The translations under genes were made by a program, and so were the position numbers. The notes under the pieces are model-generated. The model worked only from the letters and a program-made list of their open reading frames with translations, made no database searches and had not been told where the DNA came from. Shown in pieces: positions 12,968 to 23,309 of a stretch of 64,000 bases of DNA. The stretch is from contig NC_083346.1 of the NCBI RefSeq assembly GCF_019175385.1, positions 86,690,543-86,754,542 of the forward strand, read 5' to 3'. The first letter of the stretch is position 1; each line of letters begins with the position of its first letter. Source of the stretch: Lycium barbarum (lineage: Eukaryota > Streptophyta > Magnoliopsida > Solanales > Solanaceae).

Positions 12968-14324
12968 TGCTCAAAATATCTCATTAACAAAGTATTTGGA
13001 GTTTACAAAGAATTAAATTTTACTAGTTTTAGTTCAGATAACTTCAACTAGTAGAAATATATACTTATATAAGTCGTAATATACAATTTGTAGGCTGATA
13101 ATACAGTGCAATGAGATCCTAGCATTTAGAAAGTAGAATTAACAAAACGCGGAAAGTACCATTTCTTGGGTCCATGATTCAAGGTAATGATTCGTAGTTG
13201 TTAATTATGTAATGCTCTAAAGCTGGACAAAGCAAACGTCGTACAAGGTAGTAGTTTAGATTTCTTTTCCTCCGTGTTGGAGGATTTCTTCTCAATGAGA
13301 AGATAATGAAATGTGGAGAGGGTCATGGTAGCACGCATATTTTCTTAACAAACCTAATTATTAGAATGAGCATTGTTTAACAAGCTTAGATGCATATCGA
13401 AACGACATTCTTGAAAATTGGCGTTCACTTCTTTCCCTCTTTTCTTATTTGAAGTAGCACTACTCTGCCTTTTTGCAGAAAGTGTTGGCTAGACATGGAG
13501 CTCAAAAGATAAGTGCTTATGTGACCCACGGAATTTTTCCAAACAGATCATGGCAGCGTTTTAACCATGACAAAGGAGGTATGCGTGTTCTCAGATTCTT
13601 GCATTAGTAGCAATAATTTCCTTCTATAAGATTGGTTGTGGCAATAGGTCTGAAAGCCCTTGAAAAATTTTCAGAGGTACTAGAGTGTGGCATCAAGTTT
13701 GAGATCTGTTTTCTTAGACTTTCATAAATCTTCTTACAGGTTTTTCCTAAATAATGCTGAACTACCATTCTTTAATGTGCTGCTTTTTAAAATTTTCGCT
13801 TACTATTCTTTCGACAGAATGGTTCCCCTTTTTGTTCAACTTGTACTTTCCTGCTATGCATCTTCATGAGAATTCCTTATACATTGGTAGACTGGAAAAA
13901 TATTGTACTAATCAAATTTTGCAATTTGGCAACTGAAAGAGTAGATATTGTGCAGCAATACAACACATTTAGGCACCAAGTCTGTTTGCAGCATGATCTT
14001 TCTTCCTTTTTCGTTGATAGTGTCCTTGTTTAGCAAAACCCATATTAAAATCTATTACCACATCTAAAAAATTAATTCTCAATGAAATGCACAGCTCTAC
14101 TCTGTGAATGTCTGTCTTGAGTTTTGTTCTATCTTTTGTTTGAATTTTATCAGGTTATTTCATCGCTGTTTACCTTTTTAACTTTTTCAGGTAGTCCTGA
14201 GAATGGGATGACTTACTTTTGGATCACGGATTCATGCCCTCGAACAGTGAAGGAGGTGAAAGACAAAAAGCCATTTGAGGTTCTGAGCCTTGCCGCTCCC
14301 ATAGCAGCTGCACTTCAGATTTAA
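3859..14324 (+). CDS. PRS3/PRS4-like: Ribose-phosphate pyrophosphokinase, class II (PRS3/PRS4-like)
   Basis: The product makes 5-phosphoribosyl-1-pyrophosphate from ribose 5-phosphate and ATP, for nucleotide, His and Trp synthesis. Exons read from splice sites: 3859-4217, 6271-6586, 6719-6814, 10709-10777, 12037-12165, 13479-13578, 14191-14324. All introns are GT-AG, and the joined frame is 1203 bases (400 residues plus TAA). Residues 306-319 carry the PRPP-binding loop [14 protein letters not shown]. Near residue 219 is DIHALQERFYF, the plant class II version of the 'DLH..Q..F' signature. The C-terminus ([15 protein letters not shown]) is typical of the family. Compared with the ~337-residue Arabidopsis PRS4 (from memory) there is a Ser/Pro-rich extension of about 72 residues, which fits an organelle-targeted PRS3-like form. 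A second in-frame ATG at 4075 (residue 73) would give a 328-residue protein without it. Intron 1 is 2.05 kb and intron 3 is 3.9 kb; both are swollen by transposons. Confidence 0.93.
4273..4535. mobile_element. Stowaway MITE in PRS intron 1
   Basis: The ends are ctccctctgtatcccaattt and the complementary ...tggggacaaagggag. A longer inverted block, cagatttcgagagt / actctcgaaatctga, lies just inside. TA duplications sit at 4271-4272 and 4536-4537. At 263 bp it is a standard Tc1/mariner-type MITE with no coding capacity. Confidence 0.8.
4540..4775. repeat. Foldback-type repeat, 'gtttggacatg' family
   Basis: The stretch contains gtgtttggacatgaatac near 4590 and the inverted ctatgtccaaacatgaat near 4720, and ends in ggccaaacgggcat. 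A related sequence lies at 12250-12455 (gtttggacatgc ... catgtccgaacgggccc). It is most likely a non-autonomous DNA transposon remnant; the superfamily was not determined. Confidence 0.35.
5042..5636. mobile_element. Tourist/PIF-Harbinger-like MITE
   Basis: The terminal inverted repeat is GGGGTCGTTTGGTAG at the left and CTACCAAACGACCCC at the right, a perfect 15-bp match. It is flanked by TTA on both sides (5039-5041, 5637-5639), the 3-bp duplication used by PIF/Harbinger-type elements. Without its own nested insert (5245-5553) it would be about 275 bp. It has no coding capacity. Confidence 0.85.
5245..5553. mobile_element. 309-bp foldback insert with tRNA-like B box
   Basis: It lies inside the Tourist-like MITE with a 10-bp duplication cataaaataa on both sides (5235-5244, 5554-5563). 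Its two arms are inverted copies: ggtggtctttaatttttgcc near 5285 and ggtaaaaattaaagaccacc near 5505. A GGTTCGAACCC string near 5359 matches a polymerase III B box on either strand. A T-run at the left edge would be an A-tail if the element is read on the minus strand. It could be a SINE-like retroposon or a Mutator-like MITE; the duplication length allows both. Confidence 0.6.
6931..9273 (+). pseudogene. LINE endonuclease/reverse transcriptase, broken
   Basis: The three open pieces are 6876-7292 (end of the AP-type endonuclease, with [13 protein letters not shown] and RHKLLV-like strings partly altered), 7282-8595 (reverse transcriptase with the FADDIVLID catalytic motif and [12 protein letters not shown]) and 8602-9273 (C-terminal region with RWFGHVKRR and GRPKKYW). 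There is a frameshift at about 7265-7290 and an in-frame TGA at 8593-8595. The 5' half of the endonuclease is missing. It cannot encode a complete protein. Confidence 0.9.
6931..9704 (+). mobile_element. RTE-type LINE copy 1, 5'-truncated, in PRS intron 3
   Basis: The insertion is in sense orientation with a 10-12 bp target duplication ending gatttccttg (6921-6930 and 9705-9714). It begins inside the endonuclease domain, carries the reverse transcriptase and the conserved C-terminal region, and has a 3' UTR ending in a stem-loop and (TTG)n. Its 3' part matches copies 2 and 3 in this window closely. The coding frame is broken, as described in the pseudogene entry. Confidence 0.92.
10003..10165 (-). 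repeat. SINE-like repeat in PRS intron 3
   Basis: The stretch has the order 'ggtggtgtccgggtcag ... ctgctacctcccgctagtg ... ccgggtaactttgtccatc ... tgcctctcgggaaggattt'. I recognise this, in reverse, as a common solanaceous SINE-type repeat. A diverged relative lies in the other orientation at 30635-30835. Family assignment is from memory. Confidence 0.45.
10933..11090 (+). repeat. SINE-like fragment sharing the RTE LINE tail
   Basis: After ggtcccaagtccggataaag, the sequence runs through a cggaaacagccctctacc ... ggtaggggtaaggt stem-loop and a ...ccaacttgtggaattacact block, then ends in ttgttgttg. This is the same order as the last 120 bases of the RTE LINEs here (9595-9704). It is either a severely 5'-truncated LINE or a SINE that borrows the LINE's 3' end, as tobacco TS-type SINEs with TTG tails are reported to do. 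Confidence 0.6.
11130..11505. repeat. Local triplication of a ~75-90 bp unit
   Basis: The phrases 'ggactattgac.tttat' and 'ggccataaacca.ttacttaaata' recur at about 11141/11176, 11380 and 11430/11483. Between the first and second copies sits a C21T11 tract and an L1 3' end. This looks like a direct local duplication inside PRS intron 4, later broken by a retroposon. Confidence 0.55.
11223..11375 (-). mobile_element. L1-type LINE 3' end with poly(C)/poly(T) tract
   Basis: The plus strand shows 21 C followed by 11 T, then cgataaggtaataatattat. On the minus strand this is a LINE-like 3' end (attattaccttatcg) followed by a poly(A) tail and then a G run. The string gttggag flanks both sides (about 11211 and 11374), a plausible short target duplication. 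The body is only about 130 bp, so it is heavily 5'-truncated. Confidence 0.5.
12250..12455. repeat. Foldback-type repeat, 'gtttggacatg' family, second copy
   Basis: It contains atgtttggacatgcatttca near 12270 and the inverted catgtccgaacgggccc near 12437, with A-rich interior sequence. It is related to 4540-4775. It lies in PRS intron 5. Confidence 0.35.
12908..12962. repeat. (TA)n microsatellite
   Basis: About 27 uninterrupted TA units in PRS intron 5. The long 'IYIYIY' open frame here is an artefact of the repeat. Confidence 0.95.
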
Positions 14325-14964
14325 CTGCAGATTCTGTACCTTACCGAACTGTTCTTTCATTCTTTATAAGTGCAATGTTCTTCTATTAATGGGCAGCCCG
14401 GTGCAATGCTCTTCTATTATTCAAGATATATAAAGAAAGCTAGGAGAACCCGGAGCTTCCTGCCAGCATCATCGCAATGAGTGGTGCTACTCAAGTGTGA
14501 GGAGTTTTGATTGATGTAGACAGATTTTTGTATAACTCTATACCTCTCAGAAATAATAGATTTTGAAGCCAGCATAATGAAAGATGTTTACTACTCTTTG
14601 CACCTTAAAGTTCTTCATTTGAAGATATCCCTTTAAAGACAATTTACCTCAAAAAATTAATCCAATCCTATTGTTCAGAATTTACAGATGTTTGTTAAGA
14701 GTTTCAATGGGGCTTTAGAGAGGAAGTCTTAAGCTGAAAATACTTGAATAAGCAAATACTGATGGCATCCTGTTAATTTCAGAGGGGAAGTCACTTTTTC
14801 CAAAACCATTTAAGGCGCAATCATTATTAATTTTTTTTCTTTTTCTTTTCAGAAGCCAGTATACACAAACTTGAGAAGAATTGGTATCTTCTTCTTCAAC
14901 TTGGTTGTTGTACAACAGTATTTTTTGAATATATAGCAATTGAAGTGTAATATTTTGAAGAAGT
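14325..14964 (+). other. 3' UTR and downstream flank of PRS
   Basis: After the TAA at 14322-14324 comes T- and A-rich sequence. An AATAATAGA-like element near 14553 (aaataatagattttgaagcc) could serve for polyadenylation, placing the transcript end near 14580 (inference). The rest shows nothing I recognise. Confidence 0.4.
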
Positions 14965-15680
14965 ATATTTTGAATTTCGAATGTCCAAATTGCGTTTAAA
15001 TCAAGTGGGTATTGTTTGAAAAGCTTAAAAACATTGGTAAATCACTATTGTTGCAGGCTTGAGAATGTGGTTCTTGATATAAAATGTGATTTTAAATCAA
15101 GTGGATGTAGGAAAAGTTTGAAAATAATGGCGAATAACAATTATTGCAAGCTTGAAGAAATGGATTTTGAATTTCGTATATGAAAATTGAGTTTAAATCA
15201 AGTGAATGTTGTTGGAAAAGTACGTCTTGAATTTCGAATACGAAAATTGTGAAAAATCAAGTGGATACTTTTTGAAAAGCTTAAAAACATTGGCAAATCA
15301 CCACTGTTGCAAGCTTGAAAATGGGGTTCTTCAATTTTGTGTATGAAAATTGAGTTTGAATCAAGTGAATGTTGTTGGAAGAAGTAGATCTTTAATTTCG
15401 AATATGAAAATTGCGTTTAAATTAAGTGAGTATTATTGGAAAAGTTTGAAAATATTGGCAAATCATGTTGCAAGCTTGAAAATGTTGTTCTTGAATTAAT
15501 AGTATGAAATGTGAGTTTGAAATAAGTGAATGTTGTTGAAAAAGCTTGAAAATATATCGAATAACAATTATTGTAAACTTGATGAAGTGGATCTTGAATT
15601 TTGTATATGAAAATTGAGTTTAAATCAAGTGAATGTTACGAAAACCTTGAAGATATTGATAGAAATAAATATTGGTAGTT
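14965..15680. repeat. Minisatellite with ~100-bp and ~60-bp units
   Basis: About eight diverged units follow each other, starting near 14965, 15079, 15176, 15236, 15339, 15400, 15501 and 15602. Each begins with a 'gtatatgaaaattgagttt' core followed by aaatcaagtg. Long units continue through 'aacattggcaaatcac' and 'ttgcaagcttgaaaatg'. Units at 15176 and 15339 are short (about 60 bp), have lost this second half, and each precedes a long unit, giving a ~162-bp higher-order repeat twice in a row (15176-15338, 15339-15500). Confidence 0.85.
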
Positions 15681-16121
15681 CAAATTTCAGAGAAAGTACT
15701 TTTTATTTCGAACAGACATGTCTGAAAATTCAAATATATGTATTTAAAGTTTTTCCGTGGCAAGCCAAACTTAAGGTATGATTGTTGGAAGTTTAACCTT
15801 TGTAAGCCAAACTTGAAAGTGATTTTTATAGGTTTTTGGCATTAGCGAGCTAAACACCCCTAGAGGTGTCAAAACAGTTGACTGGGATGAGCAAAAATAG
15901 AACAGATATTACAACGGAATCATATCGTTGATTCGATCTAGTGTGGCATTTAAGTAAAGTTGATTAATTATACCACATTTGATGACTTATCATTATTCTG
16001 CAACATTCAGTGTTATAGATGATTTGAAATGCAAATGATAGTTCTTTGCACTTCAGAATGAACTGGGAACCGGGAGAAGAATTTTTTTCTGTAGAAAGCG
16101 AGGGAATTATAGCATTAAAAC
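15681..16121. other. Intergenic DNA between the minisatellite and Copia
   Basis: AT-rich sequence with no supported gene. Two short near-repeats (gccaaacttaaggtatgatt and gccaaacttgaaagtgattt, near 15763 and 15813) continue the repetitive character of the minisatellite. The last five bases (AAAAC, 16117-16121) are the left target duplication of the Copia element. Confidence 0.6.
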
Positions 16122-16260
16122 TGAAGATTTTTAGCAAGAAGAAAGGACTTCTTGTATTTCTGAATGAATATACAATCCATAAGAATGGGTACTTATATAT
16201 GAGTTCTAAGACTAAATAAGGAAAGACAATATTACACAATCAATTCCTAATCATTTACAT

Positions 16261-19200
16261 ACAACAACAACAGCCCAGTGAAATCCCACATCTTGGGGTC
16301 TGGGGAGGGTATAATGTACGCAGACCTTACTCCTACCAAGGTAGGATGGCTGTTTCCGAGAGACCCTCGGCTCAATAGAAGCATAAAAAGGGGGTCAGAT
16401 AAGGTTAAAAGATTTAAAACGATATTGCAATGAAATAATGCAAGCGACACAGTAAAACAGGATAATCAAGGAATTCAAAGCGATATGGAAATGCAAATCA
16501 CGAAAGCGGCACAGATAAAATAGAGTAATCAAAGTACAGAAAGTAGCAAATAATAACATAAATCAAAGCACAAGAAATTATAATGCACTAATGCGCCTAC
16601 TAATAAGGAAAGATAACGAGACTTATATACTAGCCTTCTACCCTAATGTGGGTCCTCCACACCTTCCTATCTAAGGTCATGTCCTCGGTAAGCTGTAACT
16701 GCGTCATGTCCTGTCTAATCACCTCTCCCCAATATTTCTTTGGCCTACCCCTACCTCTTCTGAAACCATCCATGGCTAACCTCTCACACCTCCGCACTGG
16801 GGCATCTATGTCTCTCCTCTTCACATGCCCAAACCATCTCAGTCGCATTTCCCGCATCTTGTCTTCCACCGAGGCCACTCCCACCTTATCCCGAATAGCC
16901 TCATTTCTAATCCTGTCGCTCCTAGTGTGCCCACACATCCATCTCAACATTCTCATCTCGGCAACTTTCATCTTTTGAACGTGAGAGATCTTAACTGGCC
17001 AACACTCCGCCCCATACAACATAGCCGGTCTAACCATCACTCTGTAGAACTTGCCCTTCAGTTGTGGTGGCACCTTCTTGTCACATAGCACTCCTGAAGC
17101 TAGCCTCCATTTCATCCACCCTACCCCAATACGATGTGTGACATCATCGTCAATCTCCCCGCTGCCTTGCATGATAGACCCAAGGTACTTGAGACTACTT
17201 TTCTTTTGGATGGCCTGAGCACCAAGCCTAACTTCCACGCCAACCTCCTGGGGTGTCTCACTGAACATACACTCTAAGTACTCTGTCTTGGTCCTACTCA
17301 GCTTAAATCCTTTAGACTCCAAGGTATGTCTCCAATCCTCCAGCTTAGCGTTAACTCCGCTACGAGTCTCATCGATCAGGACTATGTCGTCCGCGAAAAG
17401 CATACACCATGGCACCTCACCTTGAATTTGTCGCGTCAATCTATCCATCACCAAGGCAAATAAAAACGGACTAAGAGCTGATCCTTGATGCAACCCCATC
17501 ACAACTGGAAAGTGCTCTGAGTCCCCTCCTACTGTCCTTACTCTAGTTTTGGCTTCCTCATACATGTCCTTGATCACCCTAATGTATGCTACAGGTACAC
17601 CTTTAGCCTCCAAACATCTCCATAGGATTTCTCTTGGAACTTTATCATAAGCCTTTTCTAGGTCGATGAATACCATATGCAAGTCCTTCTTCCTCTCCCT
17701 ATACTGCTCCACCAGTCTCCTCACAAGATGAATGGCTTCTGTAGTTGAGCGTCCCGGCATAAATCCGAACTGGTTCTCTGAAATAGACACGCCTCTCCTC
17801 ACTCTCATCTCCACCACTCTTTCCCACACTTTCATAATATGGCTTAGTAGCTTGATACCTCTATAGTTTTCGCAACTCTGGACATCCCCCTTGTTTTTGT
17901 ATAGAGGGATCATTACGCTCGACCTCCATTCTTCGGGCATCGTTGCCGTCTTAAAGATGACATTAAACAACCTAGTCAGCCACTCCAAACCTGCCGAGCT
18001 CGCGCTCTTCCAAAATTCCCCAGGGATCTCGTCAGGTCCGGTCGCTCTTCCCCTGCGCATCCTACGGACAGCACCCTTAACCTCCTCAACCTTAATACTC
18101 CTGCAATACCCAAAATCGTGACGCCTCCCTGTATGCTCCAAATCTCCCAACACGATGTCTCTCTCCCCTTCTTCATTCAAGAGTTTGTGAAAATATGACT
18201 GCCATCTCTGTTTAACGAGAGTCTCCTCTACCAATACTTTTCCATGCTCATCTTTAATGCACTTCACTTGATCCACATCGCGCGCCCTTCTCTCCCGCAC
18301 CCTGGCTAGCCTGAACAATTTCCTATCCCCGCCTTTCTCTTCTAGTTCAGCATAGAGGCGTTCAAAAGCTGCCGTCGACACCGCCGACTTCGCCTCCTTC
18401 CTCGCTATCTTATAAAGTTCCCTATTCGTCCACATCTCCACCTCATCCTTGCTTTCTATCAGCTTCGCATACGCCATCTTCTTTGCTTCCACCTTCCCTT
18501 GCACTTCTCCATTCCACCACCAGTCCCCTCGATGCCGACCACGACTACCTGTCGAGACTCCCAACACTTCCCTTGCTACAACCCTAATACAACTAGCCGT
18601 CCTATCCCACATACTGGTCGCATCCCCACTACTATCCCAGGCCCCCATATCCTTCAATTTCTTTTCCATCTCCAGGGCACTAGCCGTGGTCAAACTCTCC
18701 CATCTGATCCTAGGTCGATCCTCCCCGACCCTCTTCTTCCTCGTCATCTTAATCCCTAAATCCATCACCAAGAGCTTATGTCGGGTTGTAAGGTTGTCCC
18801 TCGGAATGACCTTACAATCTTTACACAAACCTTTATCATCCTTCCTAAGAAGTAAAAAATCTATCTGAGTCTTAGCCGCCGAACTACGGAAGGTTACCAA
18901 GTGCTCTTCCTTCTTTGGAAAACTCGAATTGGCTATCACCAACCCAAAAGCTCTTGCGAAATCCAAAAGTGAAACTCCTCCTCCATTTCTGTCCCCGAAG
19001 CCAAAGCCTCCATGCACATCATCATAACCTCCCGAAATAGACCCGATGTGCCCATTGAAATCCCCTCCCACGAAAAGTTTCTCAGTAGGCGGTATGCCTC
19101 CCACTAACTCGTCCAAATCCTCCCAAAAGCGCCTCTTCTCCTCCTCGCGTAAGCCCGCTTGCGGCGCATAAGCACTAATAATGTTCAAAGTGGTCCCTTC

Positions 19201-19530
19201 AACGATCACCTTAATCGACATCATCCTATCGTTGACTCTCCTAACCTCCACCACCTGATCCCTTAAATCACTATCTACTAAAATGCCTACCCCATTCCTA
19301 TACTTCGATCTACCAGAGAACCAAAGCTTATACCCGTCTACCTCCTTAGCTTTAGGTCCTACCCATTTGGTCTCTTGGACACAAGCTATATTAATCTTCC
19401 TCCTCTTAAGGGTCTTAACTAGCTCTATGGACTTTCCCGTTAACGTCCCAATGTTCCAAGAACCTACTCTCAGTCTAGATGCTCCTTTAACCCACTTACT
19501 CCTCCTAACCCTCGTCCCCGTCCCCGTCCC
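16261..19530 (-). mobile_element. RTE-type LINE copy 2, near full length
   Basis: The 3.27-kb insertion has a 16-bp target duplication, tcctaatcatttacat, at 16245-16260 and 19531-19546. Its 3' end (left) carries the stem-loop and (TTG)n tail, read as caacaacaac on the plus strand. RTE elements are usually about 3.3 kb, so this copy is nearly complete. It is younger than the Copia insertion because it sits in that element's LTR. Confidence 0.97.
16630..19530 (-). CDS. LINE endonuclease/reverse transcriptase, frame open
   Basis: One frame stays open from the element's 5' edge at 19530 to the stop at 16630 (967 codons with the stop). The first ATG is at 19254 and would give 874 residues, but it lies inside the endonuclease, so true translation probably starts further upstream or at a non-AUG codon. 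Endonuclease motifs in order are SWNIGT (N26), VQETKW (E53), SAYAPQ and GGDFNGHIG. Reverse-transcriptase motifs are [36 protein letters not shown] and the catalytic FADDIVLID near residue 714. The C-terminal region has [11 protein letters not shown] and [15 protein letters not shown]. The canonical endonuclease SDH is TRH here. No stop or frameshift was seen, but activity is unproven. Confidence 0.9.
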   Translation of the reverse strand, partial: GTGTGTRVRRSKWVKGASRLRVGSWNIGTLTGKSIELVKTLKRRKINIACVQETKWVGPKAKEVDGYKLWFSGRSKYRNGVGILVDSDLRDQVVEVRRVNDRMMSIKVIVEGTTLNIISAYAPQAGLREEEKRRFWEDLDELVGGIPPTEKLFVGGDFNGHIGSISGGYDDVHGGFGFGDRNGGGVSLLDFARAFGLVIANSSFPKKEEHLVTFRSSAAKTQIDFLLLRKDDKGLCKDCKVIPRDNLTTRHKLLVMDLGIKMTRKKRVGEDRPRIRWESLTTASALEMEKKLKDMGAWDSSGDATSMWDRTASCIRVVAREVLGVSTGSRGRHRGDWWWNGEVQGKVEAKKMAYAKLIESKDEVEMWTNRELYKIARKEAKSAVSTAAFERLYAELEEKGGDRKLFRLARVRERRARDVDQVKCIKDEHGKVLVEETLVKQRWQSYFHKLLNEEGERDIVLGDLEHTGRRHDFGYCRSIKVEEVKGAVRRMRRGRATGPDEIPGEFWKSASSAGLEWLTRLFNVIFKTATMPEEWRSSVMIPLYKNKGDVQSCENYRGIKLLSHIMKVWERVVEMRVRRGVSISENQFGFMPGRSTTEAIHLVRRLVEQYRERKKDLHMVFIDLEKAYDKVPREILWRCLEAKGVPVAYIRVIKDMYEEAKTRVRTVGGDSEHFPVVMGLHQGSALSPFLFALVMDRLTRQIQGEVPWCMLFADDIVLIDETRSGVNAKLEDWRHTLESKGFKLSRTKTEYLECMFSETPQEVGVEVRLGAQAIQKKSSLKYLGSIMQGSGEIDDDVTHRIGVGWMKWRLASGVLCDKKVPPQLKGKFYRVMVRPAMLYGAECWPVKISHVQKMKVAEMRMLRWMCGHTRSDRIRNEAIRDKVGVASVEDKMREMRLRWFGHVKRRDIDAPVRRCERLAMDGFRRGRGRPKKYWGEVIRQDMTQLQLTEDMTLDRKVWRTHIRVEG

Positions 19531-19637
19531 TCCTAATCATTTACATCAACACAATATATTCCTAAAATTAAGCTATCAATCTTAATCATCAATATCAAAT
19601 CAACATCTCAATCTTAATCATTAATACCAAATCAACA

Positions 19638-19652
19638 CTCCCCCTCAAGTTG
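19638..19652 (-). other. Copia polypurine tract
   Basis: Directly beside the 3' LTR, the minus strand reads cttgagggggag. This is the expected purine-rich primer site for plus-strand DNA synthesis. Confidence 0.85.
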
Positions 19653-21086
19653 GTGCAAAGATGTCGCACATGCCCAACTTGCAAACCAGTGTATGAAAAG
19701 TCCGTTTGTTGAGGCCTTTAGTAAACACATCAGCTAGTTGTTTTTCTGATGACACGTGGAATAAACTCAAGACACCACCTGTGACTTTTTCTTTGATGAA
19801 GTGTCGATCAATTTCAACGTGCTTTGTTCGGTCATGCTGGACTGGATTTCGAGCTATACTGATTGCAGCCTTGTTGTCACAATACAAGGAAAGTTTCCTT
19901 TTTTCATACAATCTCAATTCTTCTAGTAACTTTTGTAACCACAAAAGTTCGCAAACACCCTAGGCCATAGCTCTATATTCTGCCTCCGCACTTGATCTAG
20001 CAACTACACTTTGCTTCTTGCTTCTCCAAGTGACCAAGTTTCCTCCTACGAGTGTACAGTAACCGGATGTAGACCTTCTGTCATCTAAAGATCCAGCTCA
20101 ATCTGCATCGGTAAAGGCTTCTATTTGGAGGTGACCATGTCTGGAGTAAAGTAGACCTTTTCCTGGAGCAGACTTCAGATATCGCAAAATGTGAAAGACA
20201 GCTTACATATGAGGATCTCGAGGATCATGCATAAACTGACTCACTAGGCTGACTGAATAGGCTATGTCTGGTCTAGTGTGAGAGAGATAAATGAGTCTTC
20301 CAACCAGCGTCTGATATCTCTCTTTATCAACTGACTTTCCAACTTTGCTTTGTAGTTTGTGATTGCTTTCAATGGGTGATTCTGCTGGTTTGCAACCTGT
20401 GATACCTGTTTCTTTCAACAGATCCAGAATATACTTTCTTTGAGAAATAAAGATTCCTCTTTTTGATCTAGCAACTTCAATTCCCAAAAAGTACTGCAAT
20501 TTTCCTAGATCCTTGATCTCAAATTCCTGTGCCAACAACTTCTTCAATCGGGTCATCTCCTCTTTGTCATCTCCTGTCATTACTATGTCATCAACATAAA
20601 CTATGAGAAGAGTGAGTTTACCCTTTAAATGTCGTATAAAGAGGGTGTGATCCGCATTGCTTTGTTGGTAACAAAGGAGATCATTGCTTTATAGAATCTG
20701 TCAAACCAAGCTCTAGGAGATTGCTTCAATCCGTACAAGGCTTTCTTCAGTCTGCATACCTTTCCTTGACTTTGTTCAGTACCAAAACCAGGAGGAATCT
20801 CCATGTACACCTCTTCTTCTAAGTCTCCATGAAGAAATGCATTCTTCACATCAAACTGTTGCAAGTCCCAGTCAAGATTAGCTGCACAAGATAGAAGAAT
20901 TCTAATAGTATTCATTTTTGCAACAGGAGCAATTGTCTCTTGATAATCCACTCCAAAAGTCTGAGTGAATCCTTTAGCCACCAATCTTGCTTTGAACCTT
21001 TCAATGGAACCATCAGCTTTATGTTTTACAGTGAAGACCCATTTGCAACCAACCAACTTCTTGTCTGGTGGTGATGCGACAAGTTC
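19645..21086 (-). pseudogene. Copia reverse transcriptase and RNase H, broken
   Basis: Pieces are 21056-20625 (fingers/palm with KWVFTVKHKADG, KARLVAKGF, DVKNAFLHGDL and ALYGLKQSPRAW), 20580-20203 (GDDKEEM, LGIEVARSKRGI, RPDIAYSVSLVSQFM) and 19944-19645 (RNase H end with YCDNKAAISIARNPV, RTKHVEIDRHFIKEK and LADVFTKGL). A single-base loss near 20670 shifts the frame, but the YVDD catalytic string is still readable at about 20590-20605. In-frame stops lie at about 20203, 20099 and 19962. Confidence 0.9.
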
Positions 21087-23012
21087 TCAAGTCTCATTCT
21101 TTGATAAGGCCTTCATTTCTTCCATCATAGCTTGCTTCCACTTAGAATCTGCAAAAGCTTCCCTCCAATTCTGGGGAATAGACACAGAAGAAATAGACAA
21201 GGTAAAGGCTCTATAGGAGGGCGATAAAGAATTATAGGAAACAAAGTTAGATAAAGGGTGTTTAGTGCAAGATCTGACTCCTTTCCTGTGAGCAATAGGC
21301 AAATCTAACTCATTAGGAAGTATAGATAACTCACCAGAAGAAGAAGGTTCGGCTTCGGCAGGTTGCATGATGGCTTCTTCTGCTCTATTTCTCCTTGAGT
21401 AAGTTATCAAATCAGGCCTATCCAAACGCCCAACAGTCTCCCCCTGAATTCTTTCTCTAATTTCACTTTCTCTTATGGCAGTAGTTTCAATAGTTTCCCC
21501 CTGAATTCTTTCTCCAATTTCACTTTCCCTTGTGGCAGTAGTTTCAACAATAGAACTAGGAAAACCCATCTCTTTTTTCTTATAATTCTCCCCCTGAAGA
21601 GGTGATGGTGTAATACTGAAATAGGGCTCAGATTCCCGAAAGGTAACATCCATACTGACAAAGAATCTCCTAGAAGGAGGGTGATAACATTTGTACCCTT
21701 TCTGTGTTGGAGAATACCCAATAAAGACACATTTAAGAGCTCTAGGTTCAAGTTTCCCAGAGTTCCTAGCGTGAACAAAGCAAACACACCCAAATATCTT
21801 TAGAGGAACAGTATAGTCATTTTTACCCTTTAAAGCTTCTAAAGGACTTCGGAAATTAAGAGTTTTAAGTGGCATTCTATTGATGAGGTAGGCAGCTACT
21901 AGAATGGCATCCCCCCAGTAAGGCTTCGGCAGATTCATGGTAAACAAAAGGGATCCTGCTACTTCTAACAAATGCCTATTTTTTCTTTCAGCAACCCCAT
22001 TTTGTGCACTAGTATAAGGACAACTAGTTTGATGGATTATCCCAAAAGACTCCAAGTAAGCTCCAAAAGTTTTATCCATGTATTCTGTGTCATTGTCAGT
22101 TCGAAATATCTTTATCTTAGCCTCAAACTGAGTACAAATCATCTTATGAAATGACTTAAAACAGGAGAAAACTTCACTTTTGGCTTTTAACAGATATACC
22201 CATGTCATTCTAGTGCAACAATCGATAAAAGTAACAAACCATCGACTACCAGACAAAGAAAGTGTTTGAGTAGGACCCCAGACATCAGAATGAATAGTCG
22301 AAAAGGGAATTGTGTTTTTATTGTCACTCAGAGGATAAGAATTTTTAGTGTGCTTGGCATATTCACATGCATCACAAGACAAAGATTCAAACTCAGTTCT
22401 AGAAAATAAACCAGGGTATAACTTTTTTAAAGCAAAAAAAGATGGGTGTCCCAACCGTCTATGCCACTGTATAATTTCTCGGTTGACATCCTTATTTCCT
22501 ACAAAAAAGGCCTGACCAGAATCTCGAGTTCCATCGATCAAATATAAGCCATCATGCAATCTACCACTGCCAATCTTCTTCCCTATATGAAGGTCTTCAA
22601 AAACACAATAATCAGGAAAGAATCTGACACTACAGTTTAGTTCTTTGGTGATAGCGCTAACAGATAATAGGTTAATAGGAAAATCAGGCACATGAAGAAT
22701 GGATGATAAGGTAATATCAGGAGTACAAAAGATTGAACCTGTGCCAGAGACAGGGGTTAGGGAGCCATTGGCTATTCTGACATAATCCCATTTGGGACTA
22801 GGAGAGTAATTTTGAAGGCCTTTAGAAGAGCCTGTCATGTGTCTATTCGCACCAGAATCAATAATCCAACAATTAAGCTGAGCATTAAAAGCAATACCTG
22901 ACTGCACATAATTGGGGCTAGCAACACTAGAAGAGTCAAGTTTGTTCAGAAGACGACGAAGATGTTGAACTTCATCTTGAGACAAAGTCTCTCCAGAAGT
23001 AGTGTCGCCCAT
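21087..23012 (-). pseudogene. Copia protease-integrase open frame
   Basis: The 641-codon frame contains, in order, the protease motif IIDSGANRHMTG (near residue 51), the GAG-pre-integrase region with WHRRLGHPS, a zinc-binding CDACEYAKH, and the integrase core with HSDVWGP, FRTDNDTEY and AERKNRHLL, then the start of the RT linker. The integrase glutamate lies in the usual '..NG.AERKNRHL' context. The frame ends at a TGA (21087-21089) that replaces a sense codon, so the polyprotein is cut before the reverse transcriptase. Gag and its zinc knuckle are absent upstream. Confidence 0.9.
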
Positions 23013-23309
23013 ATTATCTGGATGGGAAGGGTTAAAATAGGCCTACGACCCGAGAACTGGAAAAAAAAAATCGTCGGAAAGTTGGCTGCCACGCCGGAAT
23101 CCTAATTCCGGTGATCGGAAAAAATCAAAACTGATAGGAATAGGCTCAAAATGTTCCAGCGACCCTAGCAGAGAAAAATAATCCAGAAACGAATTGAACA
23201 GGAGGAGTTTTTTGTGCGGACAGCCACAAAGAGAGAGAAAAACTCGACCTCTTTGATAAAACACGAAACCCTAGTGCTACGAGGGAGAAAACTCACCTCA
23301 AAAAGGCAG
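23013..23309 (-). other. Copia 5' leader; gag missing
   Basis: Only about 300 bases separate the primer-binding site from the protease frame. They contain no nucleocapsid zinc knuckle and no long gag-like frame. Copia elements normally carry roughly 1 kb of gag here, so this element has lost it. Confidence 0.7.

Larger units (their letters stand above)
16122..19637 (-). repeat. Copia 3' LTR (split by LINE copy 2)
   Basis: LTR sequence occupies 16122-16260 and 19547-19637 (139 + 91 = 230 bp). The bases between are LINE copy 2 and its duplicated target. It matches the intact LTR at 23327-23556 except at three positions. Confidence 0.95.

Noticed and set aside
16646..18868. Plus-strand frames opposite the LINE
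   Set aside because: They are antisense shadows of the LINE reverse transcriptase frame.
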